Positions 36,970-44,552 of a stretch of DNA of 64,000 nt are shown here, one piece after another. Below the pieces are notes generated by a model that saw only the letters and a program-made list of their open reading frames with translations, made no database searches and had not been told where the DNA came from. The stretch is from positions 186,001 through 250,000 of the forward strand of contig NZ_NFLL01000001.1 in assembly GCF_002160895.1 (NCBI RefSeq), given 5' to 3'. How positions within the stretch are numbered: the first letter of the stretch is position 1; every line of letters starts with the position of its first letter. A program made the translations under genes and the position numbers. The DNA comes from Faecalibacterium sp. An122. Its GTDB lineage: Bacteria; Bacillota; Clostridia; Oscillospirales; Ruminococcaceae.

Positions 36970-37392
36970 ATGAACAAGGTTGCAATCATTTACTGGAGCG
37001 CTACAGGAAACACCGAGATCATGGCCAACTGCATCGCGGAAGGTGCGGGCGCAGGCGGCACCATTCTCTCCTGTGCCGATGTCACCCCGGCCGCGCTGGA
37101 AGGGTATCATGTTCTGGCATTCGGCTGCCCGGCCATGGGGGCCGAACAGCTGGAGGAGAGCGAGTTCGAGCCCATGTTCTCCTCGGTGGAGGGGTGCCTG
37201 AACGGCCGGAAAGTGGCCCTGTTCGGTTCCTATGGCTGGGGTGACGGCCAGTGGATGCGGGACTGGTGCGACCGTGTTAAAGGGGACGGCGCAGTCCTGT
37301 TCCAGGAGGAAGGCCTGATCTGCAACGAGACTCCCGACAGCGACGTTCAGGATGCCTGCCGCAAGCTGGGAGCCGACCTGGCCGCCTGGTAA
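36970..37392 (+). CDS. Flavodoxin
   Basis: A 140-residue short-chain flavodoxin, a soluble FMN protein that carries single electrons and often replaces ferredoxin when iron is short. The phosphate-binding loop WSATGNTE is at 9-16. GSYGWGDGQWM near residue 85 forms the isoalloxazine-contact loop. I start it at ATG 36970, where AAGAAGG lies upstream; the frame stays open to 36928 but includes no better site. The upstream palindromes suggest metal-responsive control. Confidence 0.93.
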   Translation: MNKVAIIYWSATGNTEIMANCIAEGAGAGGTILSCADVTPAALEGYHVLAFGCPAMGAEQLEESEFEPMFSSVEGCLNGRKVALFGSYGWGDGQWMRDWCDRVKGDGAVLFQEEGLICNETPDSDVQDACRKLGADLAAW

Positions 37393-37466
37393 AAATCCCC
37401 AGACCCCACGTTTTGTATAAGCTTCTCTCTTTGCGGGCATACTGCTTGCGAAGAGAGGTGATAAAC

Positions 37467-37631
37467 ATGGAGAACAAAGGTGTTATCTGCGATGTCGGCG
37501 AGTGCATGTACAACGTGGACTGCTGCAAGTGCAATCTGCCCCAGATTAAGGTGACCGAGCACTGCGCCTCGGGCAGCTGCAACCAGCAGACCGAGACCCC
37601 GCACTTCTGCCAGAACTACCAGAAGAAGTAA
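37467..37631 (+). CDS. DUF1540 cysteine-rich small protein
   Basis: A 54-residue protein with eight cysteines in the DUF1540 arrangement (ICDVGECMYNVDCCKC, HCASGSCNQQ, FCQNY). The family is widespread in Clostridia and has no proven role; the cysteine spacing suggests metal or redox binding. I start it at ATG 37467 behind GAGAGGTG. It follows flavodoxin by 75 nt with no terminator between, so the two may be co-transcribed. Confidence 0.85.
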   Translation: MENKGVICDVGECMYNVDCCKCNLPQIKVTEHCASGSCNQQTETPHFCQNYQKK

Positions 37632-37644
37632 CTCCATCTGAAAA

Positions 37645-37697
37645 AGCTCCCCCGCCGCGCATCCTCTCAGGGCGTGCGGCAGGGGAGCTTTGTTTTG
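37645..37697. terminator. Bidirectional terminator between DUF1540 and HAD genes
   Basis: AGCTCCCCCGCCGCGC (from 37645) pairs with GCGTGCGGCAGGGGAGCT (to 37690), with small bulges. T-rich on the plus side (TTGTTTT) and AAAAA at 37641-37645 for the minus strand, so it serves both convergent genes. Confidence 0.85.
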
Positions 37698-37701
37698 GTT
37701 T

Positions 37702-38316
37702 TTAGCGCAACGTTACGTTGCAGGTGGCAAGACTGCGGACCAGGGTGTCCACGCTGTCTTTCATCTGAATGCTGTTCATGCCCAGCTGGAAGGCGGTCTG
37801 GACATTGGCCCGGCTGTCATCAATGAAGATGCACTCGCTGGCCACCAGCTGATACTTTTTCAGCAGTTCCTTGTAGATCCGGGGGTCCGGCTTGTTGATG
37901 TGGACTTCGCAGGAGGCCACGCCGCCGTCAAAAAGACCTTCCAGACCGCGGCTCATCAGCAGAGCCAGGGTGTCCTCGGGGATGTTGCTCAGGTAGTAGA
38001 CGCAGTAGCCGTGGTTTTTCAGGCGTCGAACCAGCTCCACCATCCGGCGGCGCAGGCGGAGGATGGAAGTCCAGTTTTCCAGCACTTCCTGCACCTCAAA
38101 GCCGCAGTGTTCGGCCTGGGCGGCGGCCAGCATGGCCTGATTGCCCTCGTAGCGGGAGCACAGGCCGGCGTCCAGTTTTTTCCAGGTCTCGCTGCCGAAG
38201 GTCAGCCGGTAGACCTTGTCCTCGGTAGAGCTGTTGCAAAAGCGCTCCAGCAGAAAGTCCTTGGGGCTGAAGTCCACCATGACGCCGCCCAGATCAAAAA
38301 TAACATTTTTATACAT
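37702..38316 (-). CDS. HAD-superfamily hydrolase (HAD-IA, YihX-like)
   Basis: A 204-residue phosphatase-type protein. Motif I FDLGGVMVDF gives nucleophile Asp8. Note that the second aspartate of DxD is Gly, as in the YihX/dehalogenase-like branch. Motif II is YYLSN (Ser110), motif III Lys142 in NKPDP, and motif IV FIDDS with Asp166/Asp167. Probably acts on a sugar phosphate such as glucose-1-phosphate; substrate not proven. ATG 38316 has GGAG upstream. The frame is open far upstream, antisense to the LtaS-like gene, but that is not coding. Confidence 0.85.
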   Translation of the reverse strand: MYKNVIFDLGGVMVDFSPKDFLLERFCNSSTEDKVYRLTFGSETWKKLDAGLCSRYEGNQAMLAAAQAEHCGFEVQEVLENWTSILRLRRRMVELVRRLKNHGYCVYYLSNIPEDTLALLMSRGLEGLFDGGVASCEVHINKPDPRIYKELLKKYQLVASECIFIDDSRANVQTAFQLGMNSIQMKDSVDTLVRSLATCNVTLR

Positions 38317-38488
38317 AATCTTAGCTCCTGATCCGGCCCGGAAGCCGGATTCGATACACATTTTTCTTTGTACTGCATAGTATAACACATCGGGGCCAGT
38401 GATTTCCACTGGTTTTTCCTGCGAAGCACAGCGACAGCCCGCGCCCTGTGCTGTCCGGTACAGGACGGGCCGAAAGGGGGAGCGTACC

Positions 38489-38782
38489 GTGACATTCCGT
38501 GAACTGAGCAAAAAAGAAGTGGTCCAGCTCAAAGAAGGGGCCTGCCTGGGCAAGATTGACGATATGGTCATCGACCCCGAACACGCCAGAATTGAAAAGC
38601 TCCTGATGCTGGGCCGGCCCAAGCTGTTTGGGCTTTTGGGCCGCGGCGAAACTTTGGTGATCGAGTGGGACGAGATCGAGAAGATCGGCGCCGACGCCCT
38701 TCTGGTCAGCACCGAACTGCCGGAGGACAACGGGCAGGAGGATAAAAAACAGGGCCTTCTGGAACGGCTTCTGGGCAAATAA
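38489..38782 (+). CDS. ylmC: YlmC/YmxH family PRC-barrel protein
   Basis: A 97-residue PRC-barrel protein. MTFRELSKKEVVQLKEG and LGKIDDMVID, then EIEKIGADALLV, match the YlmC/YmxH family. Its members are common in spore-formers and are expressed during sporulation, but the role is unknown. The start is GTG 38489 with a GGGGGAG site upstream. Divergent from the HAD gene. The charged C-tail EDNGQEDKKQGLLERLL is typical. Confidence 0.85.
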   Translation: MTFRELSKKEVVQLKEGACLGKIDDMVIDPEHARIEKLLMLGRPKLFGLLGRGETLVIEWDEIEKIGADALLVSTELPEDNGQEDKKQGLLERLLGK

Positions 38783-38841
38783 TCGCCGGTCAAGATGGAA
38801 AATTTCACAAGAATATGAGTAGACTTTAGGTCGAATTGCGC

Positions 38842-38847
38842 TATAAT
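38842..38847 (+). promoter_or_regulatory. -10 element of the LtaS-like gene
   Basis: A perfect TATAAT at 38842-38847, about 65 nt before the start; the -35 region (GTAGAC-like) is poor. Confidence 0.45.
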
Positions 38848-38910
38848 AGGATTCGGATTCGCTGCGGGCCGGGTGCCCGCACCGAAAGAAAAACAGGAAG
38901 TGGAGTTCGT

Positions 38911-40854
38911 ATGAAATACAAACAACAGACGACAGCTTCCCTGGGCGTATTGATCGCCCGGGGGATTTTTCCGTTTGCGGCATCCCTGATCTTTTTGGTT
39001 TTGACCGAGTGGGTGGCGCGGGGCGAGCTGACAGGGGAGACCTGGGCAGAATATATCCAGCCTCATCTGGAGTCCTATCTGCTGTCCTGGCTGTTCCTGT
39101 TTCTGATCTGGATGGTGGTGGACACCGTCACCCGTCTGGCCCCGCTGGCCACTTTTTTGTCCGGGTGCACTGGTCTGGTGCCGGCAACGGTCAACTTTTA
39201 TACCCTGCAGCTGCGGGGTGAACCCTTTCTCCCGTGGGACCTGACCCAGGTGGAGGAGGCCGCCGGCGTGGCGGCCGCTGCCGGCCTGAAGGTTCAGACC
39301 AGCATGATCTGTTCCAGCGTTCTGCTGGCGGCGCTGACGGTGCTGGCGTTTTTTCTCTACCGCAGGCGTGACAAAATGGTTTTGCCGGTGCGGCTGGTCA
39401 GCGTGGCCGCTTCGCTGGCGGCCCTGCTGACCCTGATCTTCGGGATTTACCTGCAGCCGGCGGTCACCCAGTGGTTCGGCATTTATTCCGACGCCTGGAT
39501 GCAGGACCGCTACTACCGCTGGTACGGGGTCATCACTGGGTTTATGACCAACCTCACCAACCTGGAAATCAATGCTCCCGAGGACTACACCGAGGAGGCT
39601 GTCAACGCGCTGCTGGACGACGTGGAGGCCGCCCAGCACTTTGAAACCGGTCCCAATTATCCCACCAGCTACGGCGCCACCACCGACCCCGCCCAGGTGG
39701 AAAAGACCCCCACCATTATTTATGTGATGGACGAGTCCTATTGGGATGTGAGCGAGCTGGAGCAATACGGCGTCACCTTTGATACCGACGTCTCGCCCAA
39801 CCTCCATGCTCTGCAGCAGACCAGTGCCTACGGCAAGGTGTACAGCCCCAGTTTTGGCGGCGGCACCTGTGACGTGGAGTTTGAGGCCCTGACCGGCTAT
39901 TCGGTGGGCTTTCTGCCCTCGGGCTGCAAGCCCTATCAGCAGCACGTCACCAAGCCCATGTTTGCCCTGCCTTCCTATCTCAAGAGCCAGGGCTATCAGA
40001 CCGCAGCGGTTCACTGCTACTATGCCAAGTACTGGAGCCGCAACACTGCTTATCCCAATCTGGGATTCGATGATTTCATCAGCCTGGAGGATATGCGCGG
40101 GGTGGACAAGGTGCGGAGCTACTACTGGCCGGGCGGCCTGGTCACCGACGCCTCCATGGGGGAACAGATCATCCAGGAGTACGAGCGTCTGAAAGAATCC
40201 TCGGACGCGCCGGTTTTCCTCCATGCCGTCACCATGCAGAACCATACCAACTACAACGCGGCCAACTATCCGGATGAGGAACGGGTCCACGTCACCAGCG
40301 CGCCGGCCGGCCTCAAACAGAGCACCATCGGCGCTTTGGAGGACTTCGCCACCGGCGTCCGGGATGCGGACGCTTTGCTGGGCCAGCTGGTGAGCTATTT
40401 CTCCCAGGTGGACGAGCCGGTGATTTTGGTTTTCTGGGGAGACCACTACAACCCCATTGATTCGGGCTACGATGTGTACACCCAGACCGGCTATGCCAGC
40501 GCCGACAGCTCCGACCCGGCCCTCTATCAGACCACGCTGCTGATGTGGTCCAACTACAGCAATGCCCAGGTGGACCTGGGCACCATCGCCGCCTATGAGG
40601 TGTCGCCGGTGATGATGGATATTTTCGGACTGGAACAGCCCCTCTATTTCCAGTACCTGAACCGGCAGCTCCGCTATGGATACCGCAGCTGCACCGGCGG
40701 CAAAACCATCCTCTGGAACGGCACGGTGTCCGACAGCCTGACCCCGCAGCAGGAGCGCTGGCGGAACAATCACTGGCTGCTGCAATACGACCTGATGTTC
40801 GGGGAAGGCTATGCTTTGGACCGAATGGGAATCTCTCTGGAAGAAAACGGGTAA
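38911..40854 (+). CDS. LtaS-like membrane sulfatase/phosphoglycerol transferase
   Basis: A 647-residue enzyme with four or five N-terminal membrane helices (within about 12-185) and an extracytoplasmic sulfatase-fold domain. The catalytic threonine is probably Thr319 in SFGGGTCDVEFEALTG. Glu275 (MDESYWD) and the later FWGDHYN supply metal ligands. LtaS-type enzymes build polyglycerol-phosphate (lipoteichoic-acid-like) chains from phosphatidylglycerol; relatives add phosphoglycerol to glycans. Which applies here cannot be told. ATG 38911 is preceded by GGAAGTGGAG. Single gene. Confidence 0.85.
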   Translation: MKYKQQTTASLGVLIARGIFPFAASLIFLVLTEWVARGELTGETWAEYIQPHLESYLLSWLFLFLIWMVVDTVTRLAPLATFLSGCTGLVPATVNFYTLQLRGEPFLPWDLTQVEEAAGVAAAAGLKVQTSMICSSVLLAALTVLAFFLYRRRDKMVLPVRLVSVAASLAALLTLIFGIYLQPAVTQWFGIYSDAWMQDRYYRWYGVITGFMTNLTNLEINAPEDYTEEAVNALLDDVEAAQHFETGPNYPTSYGATTDPAQVEKTPTIIYVMDESYWDVSELEQYGVTFDTDVSPNLHALQQTSAYGKVYSPSFGGGTCDVEFEALTGYSVGFLPSGCKPYQQHVTKPMFALPSYLKSQGYQTAAVHCYYAKYWSRNTAYPNLGFDDFISLEDMRGVDKVRSYYWPGGLVTDASMGEQIIQEYERLKESSDAPVFLHAVTMQNHTNYNAANYPDEERVHVTSAPAGLKQSTIGALEDFATGVRDADALLGQLVSYFSQVDEPVILVFWGDHYNPIDSGYDVYTQTGYASADSSDPALYQTTLLMWSNYSNAQVDLGTIAAYEVSPVMMDIFGLEQPLYFQYLNRQLRYGYRSCTGGKTILWNGTVSDSLTPQQERWRNNHWLLQYDLMFGEGYALDRMGISLEENG

Positions 40855-40882
40855 AAACCGCCCCGGAATGCGAAAATTGGTC

Positions 40883-40911
40883 TTGCATCCGGGCCCGAGC
40901 TGTGCTATTAT
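40883..40911 (+). promoter_or_regulatory. Promoter of rpsB-tsf
   Basis: TTGCAT (40883-40888), 17-nt spacer, TATTAT (40906-40911) with extended TGC. Confidence 0.75.
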
Positions 40912-40917
40912 ATTTAA

Positions 40918-41081
40918 GGTGTGTCCGGTCAAACGGGCCGGTGCGCCGATCAACCATCACACACGCATCACTATGCCCTTTTGTGCTTCTTCGGAAGTGG
41001 AGGGCAGTCTGCCGCCCTGTACCATGTGGGGAGGGCAGATCACGGTGTGCGGAGGTCAAAACAATTTGGAGGTAATTTATC
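40918..41081 (+). promoter_or_regulatory. rpsB 5' leader
   Basis: A 164-nt untranslated leader before rpsB, with several short GC stems and no reading frame. In many bacteria the rpsB leader binds S2 for autogenous control; that role is inferred from position only. Confidence 0.4.
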
Positions 41082-41804
41082 ATGGCAGTCATTTCTATGA
41101 AGCAGCTTCTCGAAGCAGGCGTGCACTTCGGTCACCAGACCCGCCGCTGGAACCCCAAGATGGCGAAGTATATCTTCACCGAGCGCAACGGCATCTATAT
41201 CATCGACCTGCAGAAGACCGTCAAGAAGCTGGACGAGGCTTACAACTACGTGAAGGAAGTCGCAGCTGAGGGCGGCGAGATCCTGTTCGTCGGCACCAAG
41301 AAGCAGGCTCAGGAGTCCATCCGTGACGAGGCCAACCGCTGCGGCATGCACTACGTCAATGCTCGCTGGCTGGGCGGCATGCTGACCAACTTCCGCACCA
41401 TCCGCAAGCGCATCGACCGCATGGAGCAGCTGAAGAAGATGCAGGAGAACGGCACCTTCGAGCTGCTGCCCAAGAAGGAAGTCGCTAAGCTGGAGCTGGA
41501 GATGGAGAAGCTGGACAAGTACCTGGGCGGCGTGAAGAACATGAAGACCCTGCCCAAGGCTCTGTTCATCGTTGACCCCCACAAGGAGCGCATCGCTGTC
41601 TCCGAGGCTCGCAAGCTGCACATCCCCATCATTGCCATCGTTGATACCAACTGCAACCCCGACGAGATCGACTGGGTCATCCCCGGCAACGACGACGCTA
41701 TCCGCGCTGTCAAGCTGATTGCCGGCGCTATGGCTGACGCCGTTCTGGAGGGCAAGCAGGGCAACCAGGAGGCCGTTCCCGCTGAGGAAGCTGCCAACGC
41801 CTGA
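41082..41804 (+). CDS. rpsB: 30S ribosomal protein S2
   Basis: A 240-residue S2. [20 protein letters not shown] at the start, [25 protein letters not shown] and [16 protein letters not shown] are all classic. GGAGG lies 10 nt before ATG 41082. Codon use is strongly biased, as for other ribosomal genes. Operon with tsf, 45 nt downstream, the near-universal bacterial order. Confidence 0.98.
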   Translation: MAVISMKQLLEAGVHFGHQTRRWNPKMAKYIFTERNGIYIIDLQKTVKKLDEAYNYVKEVAAEGGEILFVGTKKQAQESIRDEANRCGMHYVNARWLGGMLTNFRTIRKRIDRMEQLKKMQENGTFELLPKKEVAKLELEMEKLDKYLGGVKNMKTLPKALFIVDPHKERIAVSEARKLHIPIIAIVDTNCNPDEIDWVIPGNDDAIRAVKLIAGAMADAVLEGKQGNQEAVPAEEAANA

Positions 41805-41849
41805 TTTCTCCGGCACCAACAGGCAACGATAGAATAGGAGAGGATTACA

Positions 41850-42770
41850 ATGGCTATTTCTGCAAAGGACGTTATGGAACTGCGCAAGCAGACCGACTGC
41901 GGCATGATGGAGTGCAAGAAGGCTCTGACCGATGCCAACGGCGATTTCGCCAAGGCTGTCGAGCTGCTGCGTGAGCGCGGCCTGGCCACTGCTGCCAAGA
42001 AGGCCGGCCGTGTGGCCGCCGAGGGCATGGTCTACGCTGATTACTGTTCTGAGTGCAAGGTCGGCGTGGTCATCGAGGTCAACGCTGAGACCGACTTCGT
42101 CGCCAAGAACGAGAAGTTTGTCGAGTTCGTCAAGGAAGCAGCCAAGGTCATCATGCAGCAGAACCCCGCTGACATCGATGCTCTGATGAACTGCAAGATG
42201 GGCGACACCACCGTGGACGACGCTCTGAAGCAGCTGATCCTGGTCATCAAGGAGAACATCAAGGTTCGCCGTTTCGTCCGTTACGAGGGCCCCTGCGCAG
42301 CTTATGTGCACGGCGGCGGCACCCACGCTGTTCTGGTCAACTTCGAGACTTCCGATGAGATCGCTGCAAAGCCCGAGTTCACCGCTTACGGCAAGGACAT
42401 CGCTATGCAGATCGCTGCTGCCAACCCCAGCTACCTGGACGAGGCCAGCGTTCCCGCTGAGGTCATCGACAAGGAGAAGGAGATCATGCTGGTCCAGATG
42501 TCCAGCGATCCCAAGAACGCCAACAAGCCCGAGGCTGTCAAGATCAAGATGATCGAGGGCAAGCTGAAGAAGTACTACAAGGAGAACTGCCTGGTTGACC
42601 AGGAGTTCGTCAAGGACGGCGACCTGTCTGTTGCTCAGTACACCGCTAAGGTGGCCAAGGAGCTGGGCGGCGACATCAAGATCGTCAAGTTCGCCCGCTT
42701 CCAGAAGGGCGAGGGCCTGGAGAAGCGTTCCGACGACTTCGCAGCTGAAGTCGCCAGCATGGTGAAGTAA
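41850..42770 (+). CDS. tsf: Elongation factor Ts
   Basis: A 306-residue nucleotide-exchange factor for EF-Tu. The N-terminal UBA-like domain and core begin LRKQTDCGMMECKKALTDANG, with AETDFVAKNEKFVEFV later. A GTHAVLVNFE and IAMQIAAANPSYL pair marks the two core subdomains. GGAGAGGA precedes the ATG. Last gene of rpsB-tsf, closed by a strong terminator. Confidence 0.98.
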   Translation: MAISAKDVMELRKQTDCGMMECKKALTDANGDFAKAVELLRERGLATAAKKAGRVAAEGMVYADYCSECKVGVVIEVNAETDFVAKNEKFVEFVKEAAKVIMQQNPADIDALMNCKMGDTTVDDALKQLILVIKENIKVRRFVRYEGPCAAYVHGGGTHAVLVNFETSDEIAAKPEFTAYGKDIAMQIAAANPSYLDEASVPAEVIDKEKEIMLVQMSSDPKNANKPEAVKIKMIEGKLKKYYKENCLVDQEFVKDGDLSVAQYTAKVAKELGGDIKIVKFARFQKGEGLEKRSDDFAAEVASMVK

Positions 42771-42808
42771 GCGTTTTTGCGCCATTCACCCACAACCAAA
42801 CCCCGTCG

Positions 42809-42844
42809 GGGGCGCTGCCTGTCACAGGGCAGCGCCCTCTTTTT
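42809..42844 (+). terminator. Terminator of rpsB-tsf
   Basis: GGGCGCTGCCT (42810-42820) pairs with AGGGCAGCGCCC (42826-42837), followed by TCTTTTT. Confidence 0.95.
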
Positions 42845-42877
42845 GCGTTCTCCTGGCAGAAAAGATCCTTCGACCTC

Positions 42878-42906
42878 TTGACTTTTACGCTTTCCCATGC
42901 TAAAGT
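42878..42906 (+). promoter_or_regulatory. Promoter of the YerC-like gene
   Basis: TTGACT (42878-42883), 17-nt spacer, TAAAGT (42901-42906). Confidence 0.65.
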
Positions 42907-42948
42907 GAAAGGACAATGACGCCGCAGGAAAATACAGGAGGCCGTCCC

Positions 42949-43260
42949 ATGACAGACAAAAATCCCAGACGTAACGCCCTGACCGACTCGCTCTTTGATG
43001 CGATTCTGAGCCTTCGGGACAGGGAAGAGTGTTATCGCTTTTTTGATGACCTGTGCACCGTGAAGGAAATTTCCGACATGTCCCAGCGGTTGGAGGCTGC
43101 CAAGCTCCTGCTGGAGGGCAAGACCTACGAGCAGATCGTCAAGTCGGCGGAGATCAGCACCGCCACCATCAGCCGGATCAACCGCTGCATTCAGTACGGA
43201 GCCGGCGGCTATCAGACCATCATTGAGCGGATGCAGAAGTCGAAACAGGAAGAAACCTGA
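42949..43260 (+). CDS. YerC/YecD family TrpR-related regulator
   Basis: A 103-residue helical DNA-binding protein of the Trp-repressor superfamily. FFDDLCTVKEISDMSQRLEA and TYEQIVKSAEISTATISRIN (the helix-turn-helix, about 60-79) match the YerC/YecD family. The tryptophan-binding residues of TrpR are not obvious, and the ligand and targets of this family are unknown. I start it at ATG 42949 behind AGGAGG. The following gene is 72 nt away and may be co-transcribed. Confidence 0.88.
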   Translation: MTDKNPRRNALTDSLFDAILSLRDREECYRFFDDLCTVKEISDMSQRLEAAKLLLEGKTYEQIVKSAEISTATISRINRCIQYGAGGYQTIIERMQKSKQEET

Positions 43261-43332
43261 CCTTCTGCACACATGGCAGGTCGGCGGCATAGACTGGCGT
43301 ATCCAAAACAGATGAAAGGGAGGATATCCGCT

Positions 43333-43656
43333 ATGACCACCATCAATACCACTTGCCCCAAGATCGAGGCCCATTCGCTGCATCAGGTTGTTCTGGACCT
43401 GTTCGAGAGCATCGCCATGCAGGAGAGCGCCCTGAGCTACATCCTCTGCGCCGAGAGCCAGAAGATGAAGACCGCCCTCAATATGGATGGCATCGACCTG
43501 TGCAAGCTGCTGGAGATCAACGACTCTGCCACCAACATGGTCCACGCCGTGGCCAACCTGGAGCTGGTGCTCAAGGATAAGCTGGAGTTCGTCACCAACA
43601 ACCTGTCTTATGACGGTGAGGGCTGCTGCACCGACAACAACAACCCCATCTGCTGA
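43333..43656 (+). CDS. Small conserved Firmicute protein with ESIAMQESALSYIL helix
   Basis: A 107-residue protein, mostly helical. LFESIAMQESALSYILCAES resembles the ESVALEEAALAHI-type helix in small spore- or coat-associated proteins of Clostridia and Bacilli, but I make this link from memory and with low certainty. The tail has GEGCCTDNNNPIC with three cysteines. I start it at ATG 43333 behind GGGAGG. It follows the YerC-like gene and ends at a strong terminator. Function unknown. Confidence 0.55.
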   Translation: MTTINTTCPKIEAHSLHQVVLDLFESIAMQESALSYILCAESQKMKTALNMDGIDLCKLLEINDSATNMVHAVANLELVLKDKLEFVTNNLSYDGEGCCTDNNNPIC

Positions 43657-43690
43657 TGACGCTGCTCTGAAGCCAAACGTTCCCTTTGCA

Positions 43691-43720
43691 GCCCGTCCCA
43701 TCGCCTGGGACGGGCGTTTT
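43691..43720 (+). terminator. Terminator after the small conserved protein
   Basis: GCCCGTCCCA (43691-43700) pairs with TGGGACGGGC (43706-43715), followed by GTTTT. Confidence 0.92.
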
Positions 43721-43807
43721 GCGTTGCTTTTCGCGGGGACAAGCTGTTTTTGCGGCCGGACTTGTTTAGGATATAAATGGAAAATTCGTTAAATCATCAC
43801 CCTGGAA

Positions 43808-43836
43808 TTGCCCATTGGGGCAAATTGTGCTATACT
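43808..43836 (+). promoter_or_regulatory. Promoter of the phosphoglycolate-phosphatase-like gene
   Basis: TTGCCC (43808-43813), 17-nt spacer, TATACT (43831-43836) with extended TGC. Confidence 0.65.
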
Positions 43837-43876
43837 ACCTACTGTATATCCATCATAATAGAAGGAGGAGCGCCGT

Positions 43877-44530
43877 TTGTTATCCTACGATGCTGTCCTG
43901 TTTGATGTGGACGGAACCCTGCTGGATTCCGCCCCGGGTATTCTTTTCACGCTGCGGGAGGTCTTCCACACCATGGGGACGGACATCACCGGCGTGGACC
44001 TGATGCGTTATGTAGGTCCGCCTCTGCGCAAGACCTTTGCCGAGTATTACACCGACGAAGCCGAGATTGAGCGGGCCACAGAGCTTTACCGGAGCAGCTA
44101 TGCTGTCCGGGGATGTCATATGTGCAAGCCTTACCCTGGCGCAGCCGATATGCTGCGCCGCCTCAAGGCTGCGGGCCTGACCCTCTGCACAGCCACATCC
44201 AAACCCACCCAGGTTGTAACCCCGATCCTGGAAGAACAGGGGCTGGCACCTCTGCTGGACCTGATCGCCGGTGCATCCATGGACAAGAGCCGCGACACCA
44301 AAACGCAGGTGGTGCAGTATGTGCTGGACCAGCCTTTGCTCCAGGGCAAACGCGCCCTGATGGTGGGCGACCGGCACGACGATATGCGGGGTGCAGCCGC
44401 CTGTGGGCTGGACGCCGCCGCTGTGCTGTATGGTTACGGCAGCAGGGAAGAGCTGGCGCCGTTTGGCCCCAAGCTCTATGCTGAAAGCTGCCAACAACTG
44501 ACCGACCTCCTGTTGGGAGAGTCGCTCTGA
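43877..44530 (+). CDS. HAD phosphatase, phosphoglycolate-phosphatase-like
   Basis: A 217-residue HAD hydrolase. Motif I LFDVDGTLLDS gives Asp9 and Asp11. LCTATSKP is motif II, DKSRDTKTQ holds the motif III lysine, and LMVGDRHDDMRGA is motif IV. The helical cap fits the Gph/PpaX branch, which removes phosphate from small molecules such as phosphoglycolate or pyrophosphate. The start is TTG 43877 with AAGGAGGAG 7 nt upstream. It leads directly into the GDSL-esterase gene, 22 nt downstream. Confidence 0.88.
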   Translation: MLSYDAVLFDVDGTLLDSAPGILFTLREVFHTMGTDITGVDLMRYVGPPLRKTFAEYYTDEAEIERATELYRSSYAVRGCHMCKPYPGAADMLRRLKAAGLTLCTATSKPTQVVTPILEEQGLAPLLDLIAGASMDKSRDTKTQVVQYVLDQPLLQGKRALMVGDRHDDMRGAAACGLDAAAVLYGYGSREELAPFGPKLYAESCQQLTDLLLGESL

Positions 44531-44552
44531 CGGAGAAGATGGGGAAGTTATC

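Noticed and set aside
37702-40953. A 1083-codon minus-strand open frame across the LtaS-like gene
   Set aside because: Only the last 204 codons (from ATG 38316) encode a protein, the HAD hydrolase. The rest is antisense to a well-supported sulfatase-like enzyme and is open only because of high GC.
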